Of a stretch of DNA of 64,000 nt, positions 40,041 to 50,299 are shown one piece after another; positions within the stretch are counted from its first letter, which is position 1; each line of letters starts with the position of its first letter. The position numbers were made by a program, and so were the translations under genes. Origin of the DNA: Amia ocellicauda (lineage: Eukaryota; Chordata; Actinopteri; Amiiformes; Amiidae); assembly GCF_036373705.1 (NCBI RefSeq), contig NC_089863.1, positions 4,051,444-4,115,443 of the forward strand, in the 5' to 3' direction. Under the pieces are notes generated by a model. That model had not been told where the DNA came from, ran no database searches, and was given only the letters and a program-made list of their open reading frames with translations.

Positions 40041-41674
40041 GTAAAGAAACCTTTCTCTTCCCCACTCCTCTCTTCTCCCTCACCTAGCTTAGCGCTAGCA
40101 CCCATCATTTCAATCATTTGCCTCACCGCTTGATCCTCTAGGAAGACTATGGGGGGGGCTCGGCTCCCGCCACCCGGTAAGGCGGGCAAAACTCCACTGG
40201 GCTCAGGGCCCGTGGTGCTGGAGGTTCTCCCTGGTTCCTTTGAGGCCGAGGCCCGACGAACAGATGGCAGGGCAGAGGCTTTATGTACAACTGGGGAGAA
40301 AACTGTATAGACCCCGCTAGTCGTTCTTTTAACTAATGGTGGGGGAGGGGGTGGTCTCTCCCTTCCCGGCTGTCTGCCGCCGCAGGCCTCCTCCCCCAGC
40401 GCCAGTGACCTTGCCATCACGTCCCTGATGTCTTTCTGGGAAAGGACACTGGCGCCGACTCTCGTCTCCTGAGGACCTGCGGCTCTCCCACTACTGCCGG
40501 GAGGGCATACCTGACCCCTCCCCTGGGAGAGTCTCAGTTGTGGGGCAGGAGGAATGTTATTTCTAGGGGGCCTCTCATCTACCAGGCTGCCCACTCGGGG
40601 CAGTGGAGAAGGCCCACCACTCTCCTCTCCGGAGTCAGAGTGGGGCGTATAAAAATTAGAGGGAGGGGACTCTGGAGCGGGGGAGGAGCCGGCAGGGGGG
40701 GGAGAATCTGCAGAATGAATCCTCTTTTTCATCATACCCCCCCTACCCATGCTCCTCTTCTCAGCCCTCCTTCTCTTCCCCGCTACCACTGTCCACTCTC
40801 CCTCTGCCTCCACTTCTGACCCAGAGTCAGAGAGGGAGCCTATGAGGCTCCTGAGGATTGTTTCCTCTCTACCCCCATCTTGGGGTATCACCTTTGGAGG
40901 AGCCTCCGCTTGGTTTTCTCTCTCTCCACCACCCCCGAGGGCCCGCGCCCTATTTGCATAGGAGGAGGGACAATTTCTAAAGAGGTGCCCTCCCCCACCG
41001 CACAGGTTGCAGGCCCTCTCCTGCTTGCAGGCCCTGGTCTGATGTTCCCCGCCGCAGACCTTGCACTTAACAACGGTACAGGCTGCGGCTAAATGACCCA
41101 GGGCCCCGCAGTTCCTACATAATTTGGGCATGCCATGATAAAAGACAAGCCCCCTATTTGCTCCTAAAACCACGGTGCTTGGTAGATGGCGTACTCCGCC
41201 GATGGCGGCCACTTCCACCTGCAGGCGCACCTGCCACCGCCTAGCACCGGTCCAGACCCCATCCTCATCATTAACTCTCCTACTTTCAGACAGGATCTCA
41301 CAGTGTCTCCTCAGCCATACTTCTACGTCGTACTCTGCCACTGCTTCGTTGTAAAACTGAATAGTTACAATTTTAATCTCTCTATCTGTCAGGGCGTCGA
41401 CCACAAAGTCATTCAGGGGCATGCTGTCTTTTTTCTCCCTATACAGGTTCCAAAAACTCTCCAGCACTTGAGGGTTCTTAAAGCTCACCTCGAACACGTC
41501 CCTAGGTCCAGGCAGTTTTACCACACAGTTCAGCTCAGAAGGGGCAAAGCCCAGGCCCCTCTGCAGCACGGACCTGCTGAACTCCAGCCGGGTGAGGGCC
41601 GCGGTCTCGGCTCCAGCCTCACGGCTGAAGCGCACCGCATTATGGCGCCTCACACCGGCGGTTCGCTGGGCCAT
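40037..41674 (-). CDS. LINE ORF1: zinc-knuckle nucleic-acid-binding protein
   Basis: From the first ATG (41674) the protein has 545 residues; the open frame extends a little further upstream without another ATG. Three consecutive CCHC-type knuckles lie at about 185-233 (CRNCGALGHLAAAC, CKVCGGEHQTRAC, CNLCGGGGHLFRNC), preceded by a region typical of Tx1-type ORF1 proteins and followed by a low-complexity Pro/Ser/Gly/Glu-rich half. Such proteins bind the LINE RNA and form the ribonucleoprotein needed for target-primed reverse transcription. No internal stop. The TGA stop shares two bases with the ORF2 start codon. Confidence 0.88.
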   Translation of the reverse strand: MAQRTAGVRRHNAVRFSREAGAETAALTRLEFSRSVLQRGLGFAPSELNCVVKLPGPRDVFEVSFKNPQVLESFWNLYREKKDSMPLNDFVVDALTDREIKIVTIQFYNEAVAEYDVEVWLRRHCEILSESRRVNDEDGVWTGARRWQVRLQVEVAAIGGVRHLPSTVVLGANRGLVFYHGMPKLCRNCGALGHLAAACTVVKCKVCGGEHQTRACKQERACNLCGGGGHLFRNCPSSYANRARALGGGGERENQAEAPPKVIPQDGGREETILRSLIGSLSDSGSEVEAEGEWTVVAGKRRRAEKRSMGRGGMMKKRIHSADSPPPAGSSPAPESPPSNFYTPHSDSGEESGGPSPLPRVGSLVDERPPRNNIPPAPQLRLSQGRGQVCPPGSSGRAAGPQETRVGASVLSQKDIRDVMARSLALGEEACGGRQPGRERPPPPPPLVKRTTSGVYTVFSPVVHKASALPSVRRASASKEPGRTSSTTGPEPSGVLPALPGGGSRAPPIVFLEDQAVRQMIEMMGASAKLGEGEERSGEEKGFFT

Positions 41675-42211
41675 GCTGCACTTTCCTACCTTGGAGAAGG
41701 GTCGGGAGGCTCTCAATCCGGAGGTCGGGGCAAGTCCACCTGGCTGGGGAGCAGCTTCCACCTCCGGGGCTCTTGCAGGGAGCGGGCCTTGCGGGGAGAA
41801 GTCCGGGCCCTGGCTGCAGGAGGCCTCCCTCAGGGACGTTGCCGATCGGCCTGGTCGGTCCCTGGAATCCGAGGCCTCTCCTGGATCCTGGCTGGTGACG
41901 TCAGCGGGGAGCAGTCCTGGTCAGGCCGGGCTCCGGGTAGATGGTCGGCCGGGCTTCTGGATGGGACCCACTCCGTGAGGAGTCCTCCGACCCCTCTGGC
42001 TAGGTCCCCTGTCGCTCCCGGTCCGTCCCAATCTCCACTCGCCTCGGCCTCCGGACCGCTCCAAGGACCCAGGACTCTGCAGCTCTGTCAACCGGCACCT
42101 CCCCGTCTCGTCTGGTCTGGCCTGATGGATCAGCTCCCTGCAAGGAAAAAAGAAAGACTGTCAAGTACAGTTCAAAAGCCCCCTGCTGGACAAAGGTTTC
42201 TCTCGCTATTG

Positions 42212-42359
42212 GAGCAGAAGCATCTCCCATGAGGGGGTGTACACTGTAGACCCATTACCACACAGCAGAGATTAAACCCTTCCCCCCTGCAATCTCTCCA
42301 GCCAGACCACACTACACTTGCCACCTGCTGGCCCCCTTAAGACATGGCATCAACAAGAA
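42212..42359. repeat. 148-bp direct repeat, right copy, flanking the LINE
   Basis: Identical by eye to 35938-36085. The corresponding single, unoccupied sequence is present in reverse orientation in copy A intron 13 (about 48420-48567), with a few substitutions. Confidence 0.95.
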
Positions 42360-42662
42360 GCAACTCTCCCCCAGCTGCAGGTCAAGGAGTGAAAGGTCAG
42401 GCCAACTCACTGCGCCCATCAAAGCAGCCCTCCACACAGGTCTTCATGGCCGGAGAGCACACATCATTGGAGCACATGAAGTAGATCTGAAGGAAGAGCA
42501 GAGGTTTAAGCAGTCAACTCCCACCCTCTTCTCCCATCCAGCTCCTTCCCCTCACCCACCTCCTCATCCAGGTATGCCTGCATTGTGTGATCCATGAACT
42601 GGAAGGTGGTGATGTGGAAGCGGCGGTGCTGCCTGGGCAGGGACAGCTGGTTATTGACGCTC

Positions 42663-43306
42663 AGGACTAAGCTGGTTAAAATAAATATTACATACAAAAG
42701 GAAAACTCAGTGTAATTGATACAAAGTTTGTGATTTCAGGCCTCACCAGCTCTTGCTACAATACCTTTAGTTTAAAGAACAAAGGCAATATATGACAATA
42801 GAGAGCTAACCATTCTTATACAGCAAACTGTCAATGTTACATTCTATTACTAAGCATGCACAGGTAAATTGCACATGTGAAAGTATTATATTGGGTAAAC
42901 GCACAGCCTGTGAAATGTAAAATACATAGTGAAAATGGAGCAATGTGCTGCCATGCTTCCTCTCTGGGCTTGGCAGCATGAGCAGCAGTGTTGCATTCAG
43001 CTGCGGAAATGGTTGCATTCTGGTAGTGCAGATCTCTGCAGTTCTGCGCAGATCTGCACAATCCCACCGATCAACAACAGAAACAAGCCAGTTAGAATCC
43101 AGCTGATGGAAACTGAACTGAATGAATCCGGAGGGAGACAAAACGAGGACAATAGCTTGTGAGAATGCCAAGCGGGAAGCTGATTGGCTGGCTGATTAGA
43201 ACTCCCTTCCTGGCAACCAATCAGCTAATGAATAAGACACATGGTAAGTACATAAACCACGACTGGTGGGTTCAGAGTTTATTCCTCTCTGTGAGTGTGG
43301 TTAGTG
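42663..43306 (+). promoter_or_regulatory. Upstream region and promoter of ZP copy A
   Basis: This region is duplicated before copy B (59825-60402), apart from an insertion/deletion of about 80 bp near 42915-42995 that only copy A carries. Close to the gene are a CCAAT box (aaccaatcag, 43215-43224), an E-box CACATG (43238-43243) and an AT-rich acataaacc near 43249. The CCAAT and E-box are conserved in copy B. Use of the E-box by FIGLA, as in known ZP promoters, is inference. Confidence 0.55.
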
Positions 43307-46300
43307 ATGGCATTGAGAAGGGTGCAGAGGGAGAAGCTAGTCTTCTTGGTTGTGTGGCTGCTGGGTGGGTTAGTGAACACTCAGTTGCCTGATTTTGATG
43401 TAGATGGAAGTAATTGGGATGGTGTTGGCCATGAGGTATATGATTACAAGGCTGGATTGCCTGCAGAAGTGGCTGGAGAGGGTGGCTATGATTACGGTAG
43501 CCCTGATGATGGCTTCTGGAATGTGCAAGATGGGGAAGAGGATGAAGAGCTGTCTAGATCTTCCTTTCACCACATGCATGTCTTCCCAGAAGACGTGGAG
43601 CCCGACTCTGATCCCTATACCCTGTCTGAAGGTCATGGTGAGTCTATGGCTTCTATTGCTGCTTGGCTTCCTGTCTGAAAGGGGGAGGGTCATCTGGGAC
43701 TGAAGGAGGGGTTTGGAGGTTGGTTGGTTGATCCAAATGGGGGAGGGGGTTGGAGTCTAATTGACATCACATGTGACTCATTTGGCTCCTGTAGGGTTTA
43801 TGTCCACTAACCCTGAGGACTGGAGCTGCCAAGTGTTGGCTGAGACCAAGGCAGCCATTTCTCTGGTGCCATGTACTTGTGGACAGTCCCTAATATAGCC
43901 CCATAAGCACTGGAGCTGTGGTGTAGCTACTGTGACCCATTGGAGGCATTGGGCCCTGTTTGTCCCAGCCTGCTGGACACTGTTCTACCCTGTCACTCTC
44001 TTGCAGATGAGCTGGAGGACATAGAGGAAGAGCTGGAGGACATGGAGGAAGAGCTGGAAAACTTAGATGGAGAGGAATCCTTGGAGGAAGGGATGGTGGA
44101 GGTGGAACAGCCAGTCGAGCAGGAGGAGCCAGTAGACTGGGAGGAATCCTCGGAGGAGGAGATGGTGGAGGTGGAACAGCCAGTCGAGCAGGAGGAGCCA
44201 GTAGACTGGGAGGAATCCTCGGAGGAGGAGATGGTGGAGGTGGAACAGCCAGTCGAGCAGGAGGAGCCAGTAGACTGGGAGGAATCCTCGGAGGAGGAAG
44301 AGCCAGGGGGGCGGCCGGTGAAGCCCCGGCCTACAGCAGCCGGGGGGCGGCCGGTGAAGCCCCGGCCTACAGCAGCCGGGGGGCGGCCGGTGAAGCCCCG
44401 GCCTACAGCAGCCGGGGGGCGGCCGGTGAAGCCCCGGCCTACAGCAGCCGGGGGGCGGCCGGTGAAGCCCCGGCCTACAGCAGCCGGGGGGCGGCCTACA
44501 GCCAATGCACCGAGGACTGACTGTGGTGATGGCAGCATGCAGATCTACCTGCCCCTCGGGAGCTACAGTCAGGTGTTCCTGCAGAGAGGTGAGGAGGGGA
44601 TGGATTGATCACTCTTTGTTGCACACTAGGCTTGGGCTTCTCCAGACCCTGAGGTTCACTGCAGCAATTCCTTCACTTGTCCTCTATGGACGGTATGGTG
44701 GTTATTGCTGGTTGCTTTCCAGACTTCTCTGGTACTTGACCGCTTGCTGCACTGCACTTCCCTCCAGTTGACTTGAGCCTTGGGAGTGCTATGGCTTCCA
44801 GTCCTGCTGCTTTCAGCTAAGCTGTCACTTGACTGAACCCATAACTGGAATACCTTTAGAACCCTTTCCTCTGGTCCTGGTTGCAGAGCTGTGACTACTG
44901 GCTCCGACTCTGCTGTTGCCCTGACTGTCATGACTATAGCGCCTCACTGCTTTTGTAGCTCTGTGCTGTGGCTGTAACCTTTCAGTAGGGGGTGGTACTC
45001 ATGCTGACCCTTTGCTCTTTCAGCCAAGATGACTCTGCTGCCGGTGCTGGAGCTACCCAGGACCTGTCAGCACAGGGTGAGGAGGCGCCAAGGGGAAGTG
45101 GTGCTCATTGCCTCCTTCCGTGGCTGCTACGTGTGGAAATTGGTGAGCAGTGGAGTGGGAGTCCGGTAGGGGTACTGGAGTGGGGGATTTGAACTTGAAG
45201 GGGCTGGCTTTCTGTACTCCCTGTATTCCTGGAGTTCAAATGGTGCTGCTTGGCTCTACTCTCCTGAAGCTCAAGACTTGACCCTCTGGGTGCTGATCCT
45301 TCAGCTGGACACCAAATGGGGTGAAACTGAAGCTGTGTGGCCTATGAAGTCTATAAATGGTGCAACTCTTGCCCCCTGTGCCCCTGCAGGAGAAGGCTGG
45401 CAGGCCGTATGCAGCCCTGACTCTACGCTACTATGACCTCCACCTGAAGATGTCCCAGGTTGCCACTGTGTCCTGCCCACTGACCACCACCACCCCCCTC
45501 CCCTCAGCCCAGCCACCCAAGGGCTTGTCCATCTCCTGCAGTGAAGTCTGCATGACTGTCCACCTGCCCACTGGGCCCTTGTCTGCGGTCCACATCCTGA
45601 GTAAGAGGGACTGGATGTCTGTAATGTTATAGCTGGGTGTGTCTAACGTGGGTTGGGGGTGGATGTCTATTAATAGCATTTATATTGATAATGCTGTAGC
45701 TGGGGGAGAGGGGCTATAATTGGTGCTAGAGCTGAGGGCTGTCTGTAACAGGTGTGCTTTGCTTTTATCCCTCCCCCTCATTTCCAGACTCCTCCAATGC
45801 ACTGGTCCCAGTGCTGCAGATGCCCAAGTCCTGTGGCTACTCCCTGGTCCGTGGTCAAGGCGAGAACATGCTGACCATCCTCTACACGGCCTGTGATGTC
45901 CGGATTGTGGTGAGACGCCCCTCCCCCAGCCTAATTTTGTTCTGCCTCCTCTCTTGGCCTAAATCCTGGAATCTATGGTTAATCGAACATGCATTATGGA
46001 ACTGGATGCTTGGATTCAGTTGCCTTTTAGTTGACTTGCCAATTTGTTGCTCACTGTTAATATGGTCCTGAATCCTGCTGTCCCTATTCTGTATGTAGTG
46101 CACTTGCGTACAAGACTGCCCCTGTGGCCTTCAGGCTCCTCTCCCACAGCCTGGTCTCCACTGGGACTCCAGATGTGGCTCCTGGTTCAATCCCATCTGC
46201 CCGGAGCTGGGCATCTGTTGCTGTAGGCATATCCGCTCTCTGCCTCTCCTCAGGCATTGCTTTCCCTCCTGTTGCCCTTTCAAACTCTTGCTTTCTGTTC

Positions 46301-49105
46301 TGCTCTCAGGCGCAGCGGTACACAATCCAGGTGGTGTACATGACTGCAGCAGGGGAGAGAGCGGAGATCCAGGTGTCTTGCCCCTACCACAAGCTCCAGC
46401 CCCAGCAGGGTGAGGCCTGAGGCCTTTGTTGCTGTACTACCCTCCTCCTGCCCCTGTGCTTTTCCACTGAGGGATTGCTTGCTCGTTCCTTTCCCATCTC
46501 TCCTCTGTACTTGTGTTGGTGATGCTGCTCAATGTTGTCCTACTCTGTAGATTTGCTGCTTCCTGTCACCCATATCTCCCTCTGTACTTGTTGTAATACT
46601 GCTTGAACCTCACTGCTCGTTTTCTGCCCCCAGGCTGCCCCCTTCCCAAGAGCCAGCAAGTCTCCTGTGGGCCCAAAAGGGTCCGAGCCGCCGCCTGCTT
46701 GGCCAGGGGCTGCTGTATGGATCCTGAGACTGCCCACTGCTACTACCCCCTGGAGGGTAAGGACTGCTTAGAACTGAACCACTTCAAGGGAGTCCTTACG
46801 GATGGGGTGGATTTTCAGAGCTCGCTCTCTCCCTCCAGAATGTACCTCGGACAAGCACTTTGTCTTTGCTGTCCACCGCACCCTCACCATCCCTCCTCTG
46901 GAGCCATCCTCTTTGGTCATCGCTGGCAACCAGTCCTGCAGCCCTGTCATCTGCACCCCTGACTTTGCCATCTTCAAGTTCCCAGTGACTGGCTGTGGGA
47001 CCCATGCCTTTGTGAGTTGCTGCTTAGGGAGGAGTGGAATATTTGGGGGGGTGGTGTATGGATCTAGTTCAATGGTTCTCAATCCTACCCTGCTGGCTTT
47101 TGTTCCAACCAAGCGCCTGCTTCCTTAAACTGAACTAATTGTGCCTACCCTTCTGATCTCTCCCCTGTACCCAGGTGGTGGGCAAGACGACTATCTACCT
47201 GGCAGAGGTGATGGCCCTGGCACGACAGAACAGCCTGAAGTATGGCGTGATCACCAGAGATGGCCCCTTCAGGTGAGGCTGCAGCATTGGTATGGGCTGC
47301 ATGTGGATCTGCATAGATGGGACTTGGCATTAGCCTGCTCTACACAGTTCTGAAATGAGTACTTGACACATGGTCTTGCACCCATAATCGCACAGTTGGC
47401 AGACTAACCCAACTGTGTGAGGCATGGTCGGAGTTGGACAGTCCTGATGGGCAATGCCAATCCTCGGCCCCTTAAAACTAGGGAACTGTGCAGATGGGTG
47501 AGCAGTAGATGGGGACCCGTCTTCTGGCTTGGTCTAATTTCTGTCCTGTGTGCAGATTGCTGGTCGAGTGTCGCTATGCAGAGGATAACCTGATCAGCAC
47601 TGGCTACCTGGTAAAGAGCCCCAACCTGCCCAGCACTATCATGTCCCCTGGGGTATTCGGGGTGCAGCTCAGAATAGCTACTGGTAAGTGCCCAGTCAGT
47701 CACGCCTCCTCGGCAGAGGAAACGTCAATGCGCACGCCTACTGAACGCATCCTTAAAGGAAAGGGGCAAAACCACAAACTGAGGCCTGCCCTTGATCTCC
47801 TTCTCAGACGCGGCCTTCAGCCGCTTCTACCCTCGGTACCACAGACCGCTGCGGCTGCTCCTGGGTCGCCCCATGTATCTGGAGGTGCGGTTGCTGAGCT
47901 CGCCAGACCCCGACCTGCTGCTGCTGGTGCACTACTGTGTCGCCTACCCCCGCTCTGCCCAGGCCGTCTGGGTGCTGCTGTATGAAGGGTGAGTGCTCCC
48001 TGGGGGGCAGTTCATCCCAGTCTACCTCGTACCCGACGCTCTGGGAGCGTTGACCTAACCCTCCCCCCTTTCTGCAGCTGCCCCAACCCTCTGGACTACG
48101 GCCATACGTCCACCCTGCACATCAACAACCAGCTGCCCCTGCCTAGGCAGCACCGCCGCTTCCACATCACCACCTTCCAGTTCATGGATCAGACAATGCA
48201 GGCATACCTGGATGAGGAGGTGGGTGAGGGGAAGGAGCTGGATGGGAGAAGAGGGTGGGAGTTGACTGCTTAAACCTCTGCTCTTCCTTCAGATCTACTT
48301 CATGTGCTCCACTGAGGTGTGCTCTCCGGCCATGAAGACCTGTGTGGAGGGCTGCTTTGATGGGCGCAGTGAGTTGGCCTGACCTTTCACTTCTTGACCT
48401 GCAGCTGGGGGAGGGTTGCTTCTTGTTGATGCCATGTCTTAAGGGGGCCAGCAGGTGGCAAGTGTAGTGTGGTCTGGCTGGAGAGATTGCAAGGGGGAAG
48501 GGTTTAATCTCTGCTGTGTGGTAATGGATCTACAGTGTACACCCCCTCATGGGAGATGCTTCTGCTCAATGAGCATGCAGAAGGCAGACCCGTCTCTCTC
48601 TCACTGCAGAGATCCCAGTGGTACCAGACCCCAACACAGATGCCCGCTGTCTCCGGAAGCCCTGTCCAGGAAGCAAGGCCAAGATATCTGTGGGGCTGCC
48701 AGCACAGTGACTGGTGCCTTGGGTGAGTGCTGACCACTGGTTGCCAGCCCTGGTCCTGTGGGGCTGCACTGTCCTCTCCATTGCCTGTGCCCTCTTCTGT
48801 TCTGCTGGAGATGGCCATCTGCTTCCAATGGAAGCAGTCTGGGCCTGATGAAGGTCCTGGAGTGTGGTGCAACTAACCTGTGGCCCCTTGGCTAGGGCTG
48901 AGAACCACAGACTTTGACTGCCCCCTGCAGGCCTTCAGCTGGGCGCTGGTACCAAGGCACTGCATGTGATTAAATCCATCCCACTCGTTGACTTGATATG
49001 GCTAGTAATGTCTCCCCTTCTCTCTCAGGGCTGTGCTGGACCCTGTGGGTATCCCTGCTCTCCACCCTCCTGCAGGCTTTGTGCTGTGGTCTCTGTAATG
49101 GCTGA
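43307..49105 (+). CDS. Egg-coat ZP glycoprotein with ZP-N repeats, trefoil and ZP domain (ZP1/ZP4 type), copy A
   Basis: Fifteen phased exons: 43307-43637, 44007-44588, 45024-45142, 45390-45600, 45788-45909, 46310-46409, 46634-46756, 46839-47011, 47175-47272, 47556-47683, 47808-47988, 48078-48219, 48293-48368, 48612-48722 and 49029-49105, for 857 residues. In order: signal peptide (1-26), acidic linker, three 23-residue acidic repeats and five GGRPVKPRPTAA repeats in exon 2, two ZP-N-like units (about 295-420 and 420-488, the first with FRGCYVWKLEKAGRPYAALT), a trefoil (489-529), a ZP module (about 530-795) and a C-terminal anchor (LCWTLWVSLLSTLLQALCC). The product would join egg-envelope filaments; proline-rich repeats are known in ZP1/ZPB proteins. 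ATG 43307 is the first in frame. The exon-14 acceptor is a tandem CAG/AG: using the first AG instead stops at 48710 and removes the anchor. No clear RxxR furin site follows the ZP module. ZP1 versus ZP4 orthology is unresolved. Confidence 0.9.
44093..44299 (+). repeat. Three 69-bp acidic coding repeats in copy A
   Basis: Three tandem units encode MVEVEQPVEQEEPVDWEESS plus EEE. They are nearly identical at DNA level and lie just before the basic proline-rich repeats, so the linker switches from strongly acidic to strongly basic. Confidence 0.92.
44306..44485 (+). repeat. 36-bp coding minisatellite, five units (copy A)
   Basis: Five consecutive 36-bp units encode GGRPVKPRPTAA, followed by a partial GGRPTA. 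The units look identical at DNA level. Copy B has twelve. Confidence 0.95.
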
Positions 49106-49121
49106 CCCCTGCTGTTGACTG

Positions 49122-49127
49122 AATAAA
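49122..49127 (+). terminator. Polyadenylation signal of ZP copy A
   Basis: AATAAA in gactgaataaagtgc, 16 nt after the TGA stop at 49103-49105, again a very short 3' end. Confidence 0.8.
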
Positions 49128-49140
49128 GTGCTAGTTGAAA

Positions 49141-50290
49141 TGACCCTGTCTGTCCTGCTGTCTTGACTCTCTTCTCTGAAGCCTGGCTGCTGTCTGCAGT
49201 GTGAGGGTTTTAAAGCACTTCAGGGCAGGGGCTGCTGTAATGGTGGGGGGGGTTGTGTTCTTCACTTGACCTCTAACCTGGAAGGGCTTCTCTGCATGTG
49301 GCAGTAGAGCACTGACTGCATCTATGGGTGTGAGGTTAATGAGCTCTAGCTGAATTGGACTGGTTGTGCAGGTGCCCTTGGCAGTGGAGTTGCCCTGTGA
49401 TGGGTAGCAGGGTCCAACACACTGTGCACTTATGCACTGGCACAAGTCCTGTATGGACCTGCTGAGCCCCCTGACCAGGGGTGATTTCCAGCCAGGGGGC
49501 CATGAATATTACAAAGGGGCTGATGTCTGTTAGGGGGGTCTGGGGCCTACTCCCCTGAGATGACTTCTTTTTGTAGGATTTGCTCTTGTAAGGTAAGACT
49601 GAAGCAAATTACAAGGATGAAGTGGGCAATTCATAACAATCTAGCAAAAATGTACCACCATGCTGCTGGTGCCTATTTTTTAATTGACATGAACACAATA
49701 GCCTTGAACTGTAAGCAGGAAGTAACTTCCTTGTGCAAGACCTGTCTACCCGAGTGCATCTGTTCCCTCTTGTATCTGCTGCCATCCTTCAGTGTTCTGC
49801 TTGTGAACACATCTGTAAGTGTTTATCGTTATATAACATTGTAACTACATATCGGAGAATATTTGTGACTGTTTACACAGTTTTGATACTAGATGCCTTA
49901 TTGTCGTTGGTAGGATATGATAGCGGAGATTGCTATTTGTATAGTTAATGTGCAGTGTAATGGGTAGCTGTAATTTGGATGCATATAAGAGCGAGTGCTT
50001 AACTTCCTCATTATTTGAATTGGTTTCTTCACAGTAATGTATGTATCCTATGCTGATTTAGCACGTCACAGTGAACGGTGTACATTATCTCACATTTGAG
50101 ACATTCTATTGTTGTATTCTGTTGCAGTTTCACTCTTAATTCATGAATGCATCTTATAACCTGCAAACTAAGATGAATCCTCACTCTTCTGCATGTAATG
50201 GATGGAGTTTGGCTTGCTGTTAAATTGTCAGGACACCCACTGAGAACAGTACAGTGAAAAGACACGAGTCCTACAAGCAAAACCAGCTTG
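49141..50290. other. Spacer after copy A, no gene seen
   Basis: No conserved frame. From about 49.8 kb the sequence may include the leader or LTR-like part of the BEL/Pao fossil that follows (a TATA-like gcatataagagcg lies near 49980), but I could not define repeat ends. Confidence 0.4.
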
Positions 50291-50299
50291 AAGGTAGTA

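Larger units (their letters stand above)
36086..42211 (-). mobile_element. Tx1/L1-group LINE, about 6.1 kb, apparently intact
   Basis: A two-ORF non-LTR retrotransposon on the minus strand: a 5' leader of about 0.45-0.54 kb, ORF1 with three zinc knuckles, ORF2 with endonuclease and reverse transcriptase, and an A/T-rich 3' region of about 0.5 kb. The 3' terminus is ...accaataaacagta, with no poly-A tail. Both ORFs are uninterrupted, and the flanking 148-bp direct repeats are identical, so the insertion is young. The Tx1 clade is inferred from three CCHC knuckles in ORF1 together with an L1-like ORF2. Some Tx1-clade families insert at specific sites. This one lies in an intron of the inverted ZP fragment. 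Confidence 0.92.
35718..42662 (-). pseudogene. Inverted partial copy C of the ZP1/ZP4-type gene, split by a LINE
   Basis: On the minus strand the DNA matches copy A from the middle of exon 12 to just past exon 14. Exon 12 part lies at about 42661-42560, exon 13 at 42486-42411 and exon 14 at 35893-35783, each with the same length and splice borders as in copy A (76 and 111 nt for the last two). Homology starts abruptly near 42662, where the direct upstream region of copy A begins, and ends near 35718. The 6.1-kb LINE sits in the intron between exons 13 and 14. There is no promoter, signal peptide, trefoil or last exon, so this is a fragment and not a gene. Removing the LINE leaves about 0.8 kb of host-gene sequence, head-to-head with copy A. 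Confidence 0.85.

Noticed and set aside
41186-42232. 348-residue plus-strand open frame
   Set aside because: It is antisense to LINE ORF1 and its leader; composition follows the opposite strand.
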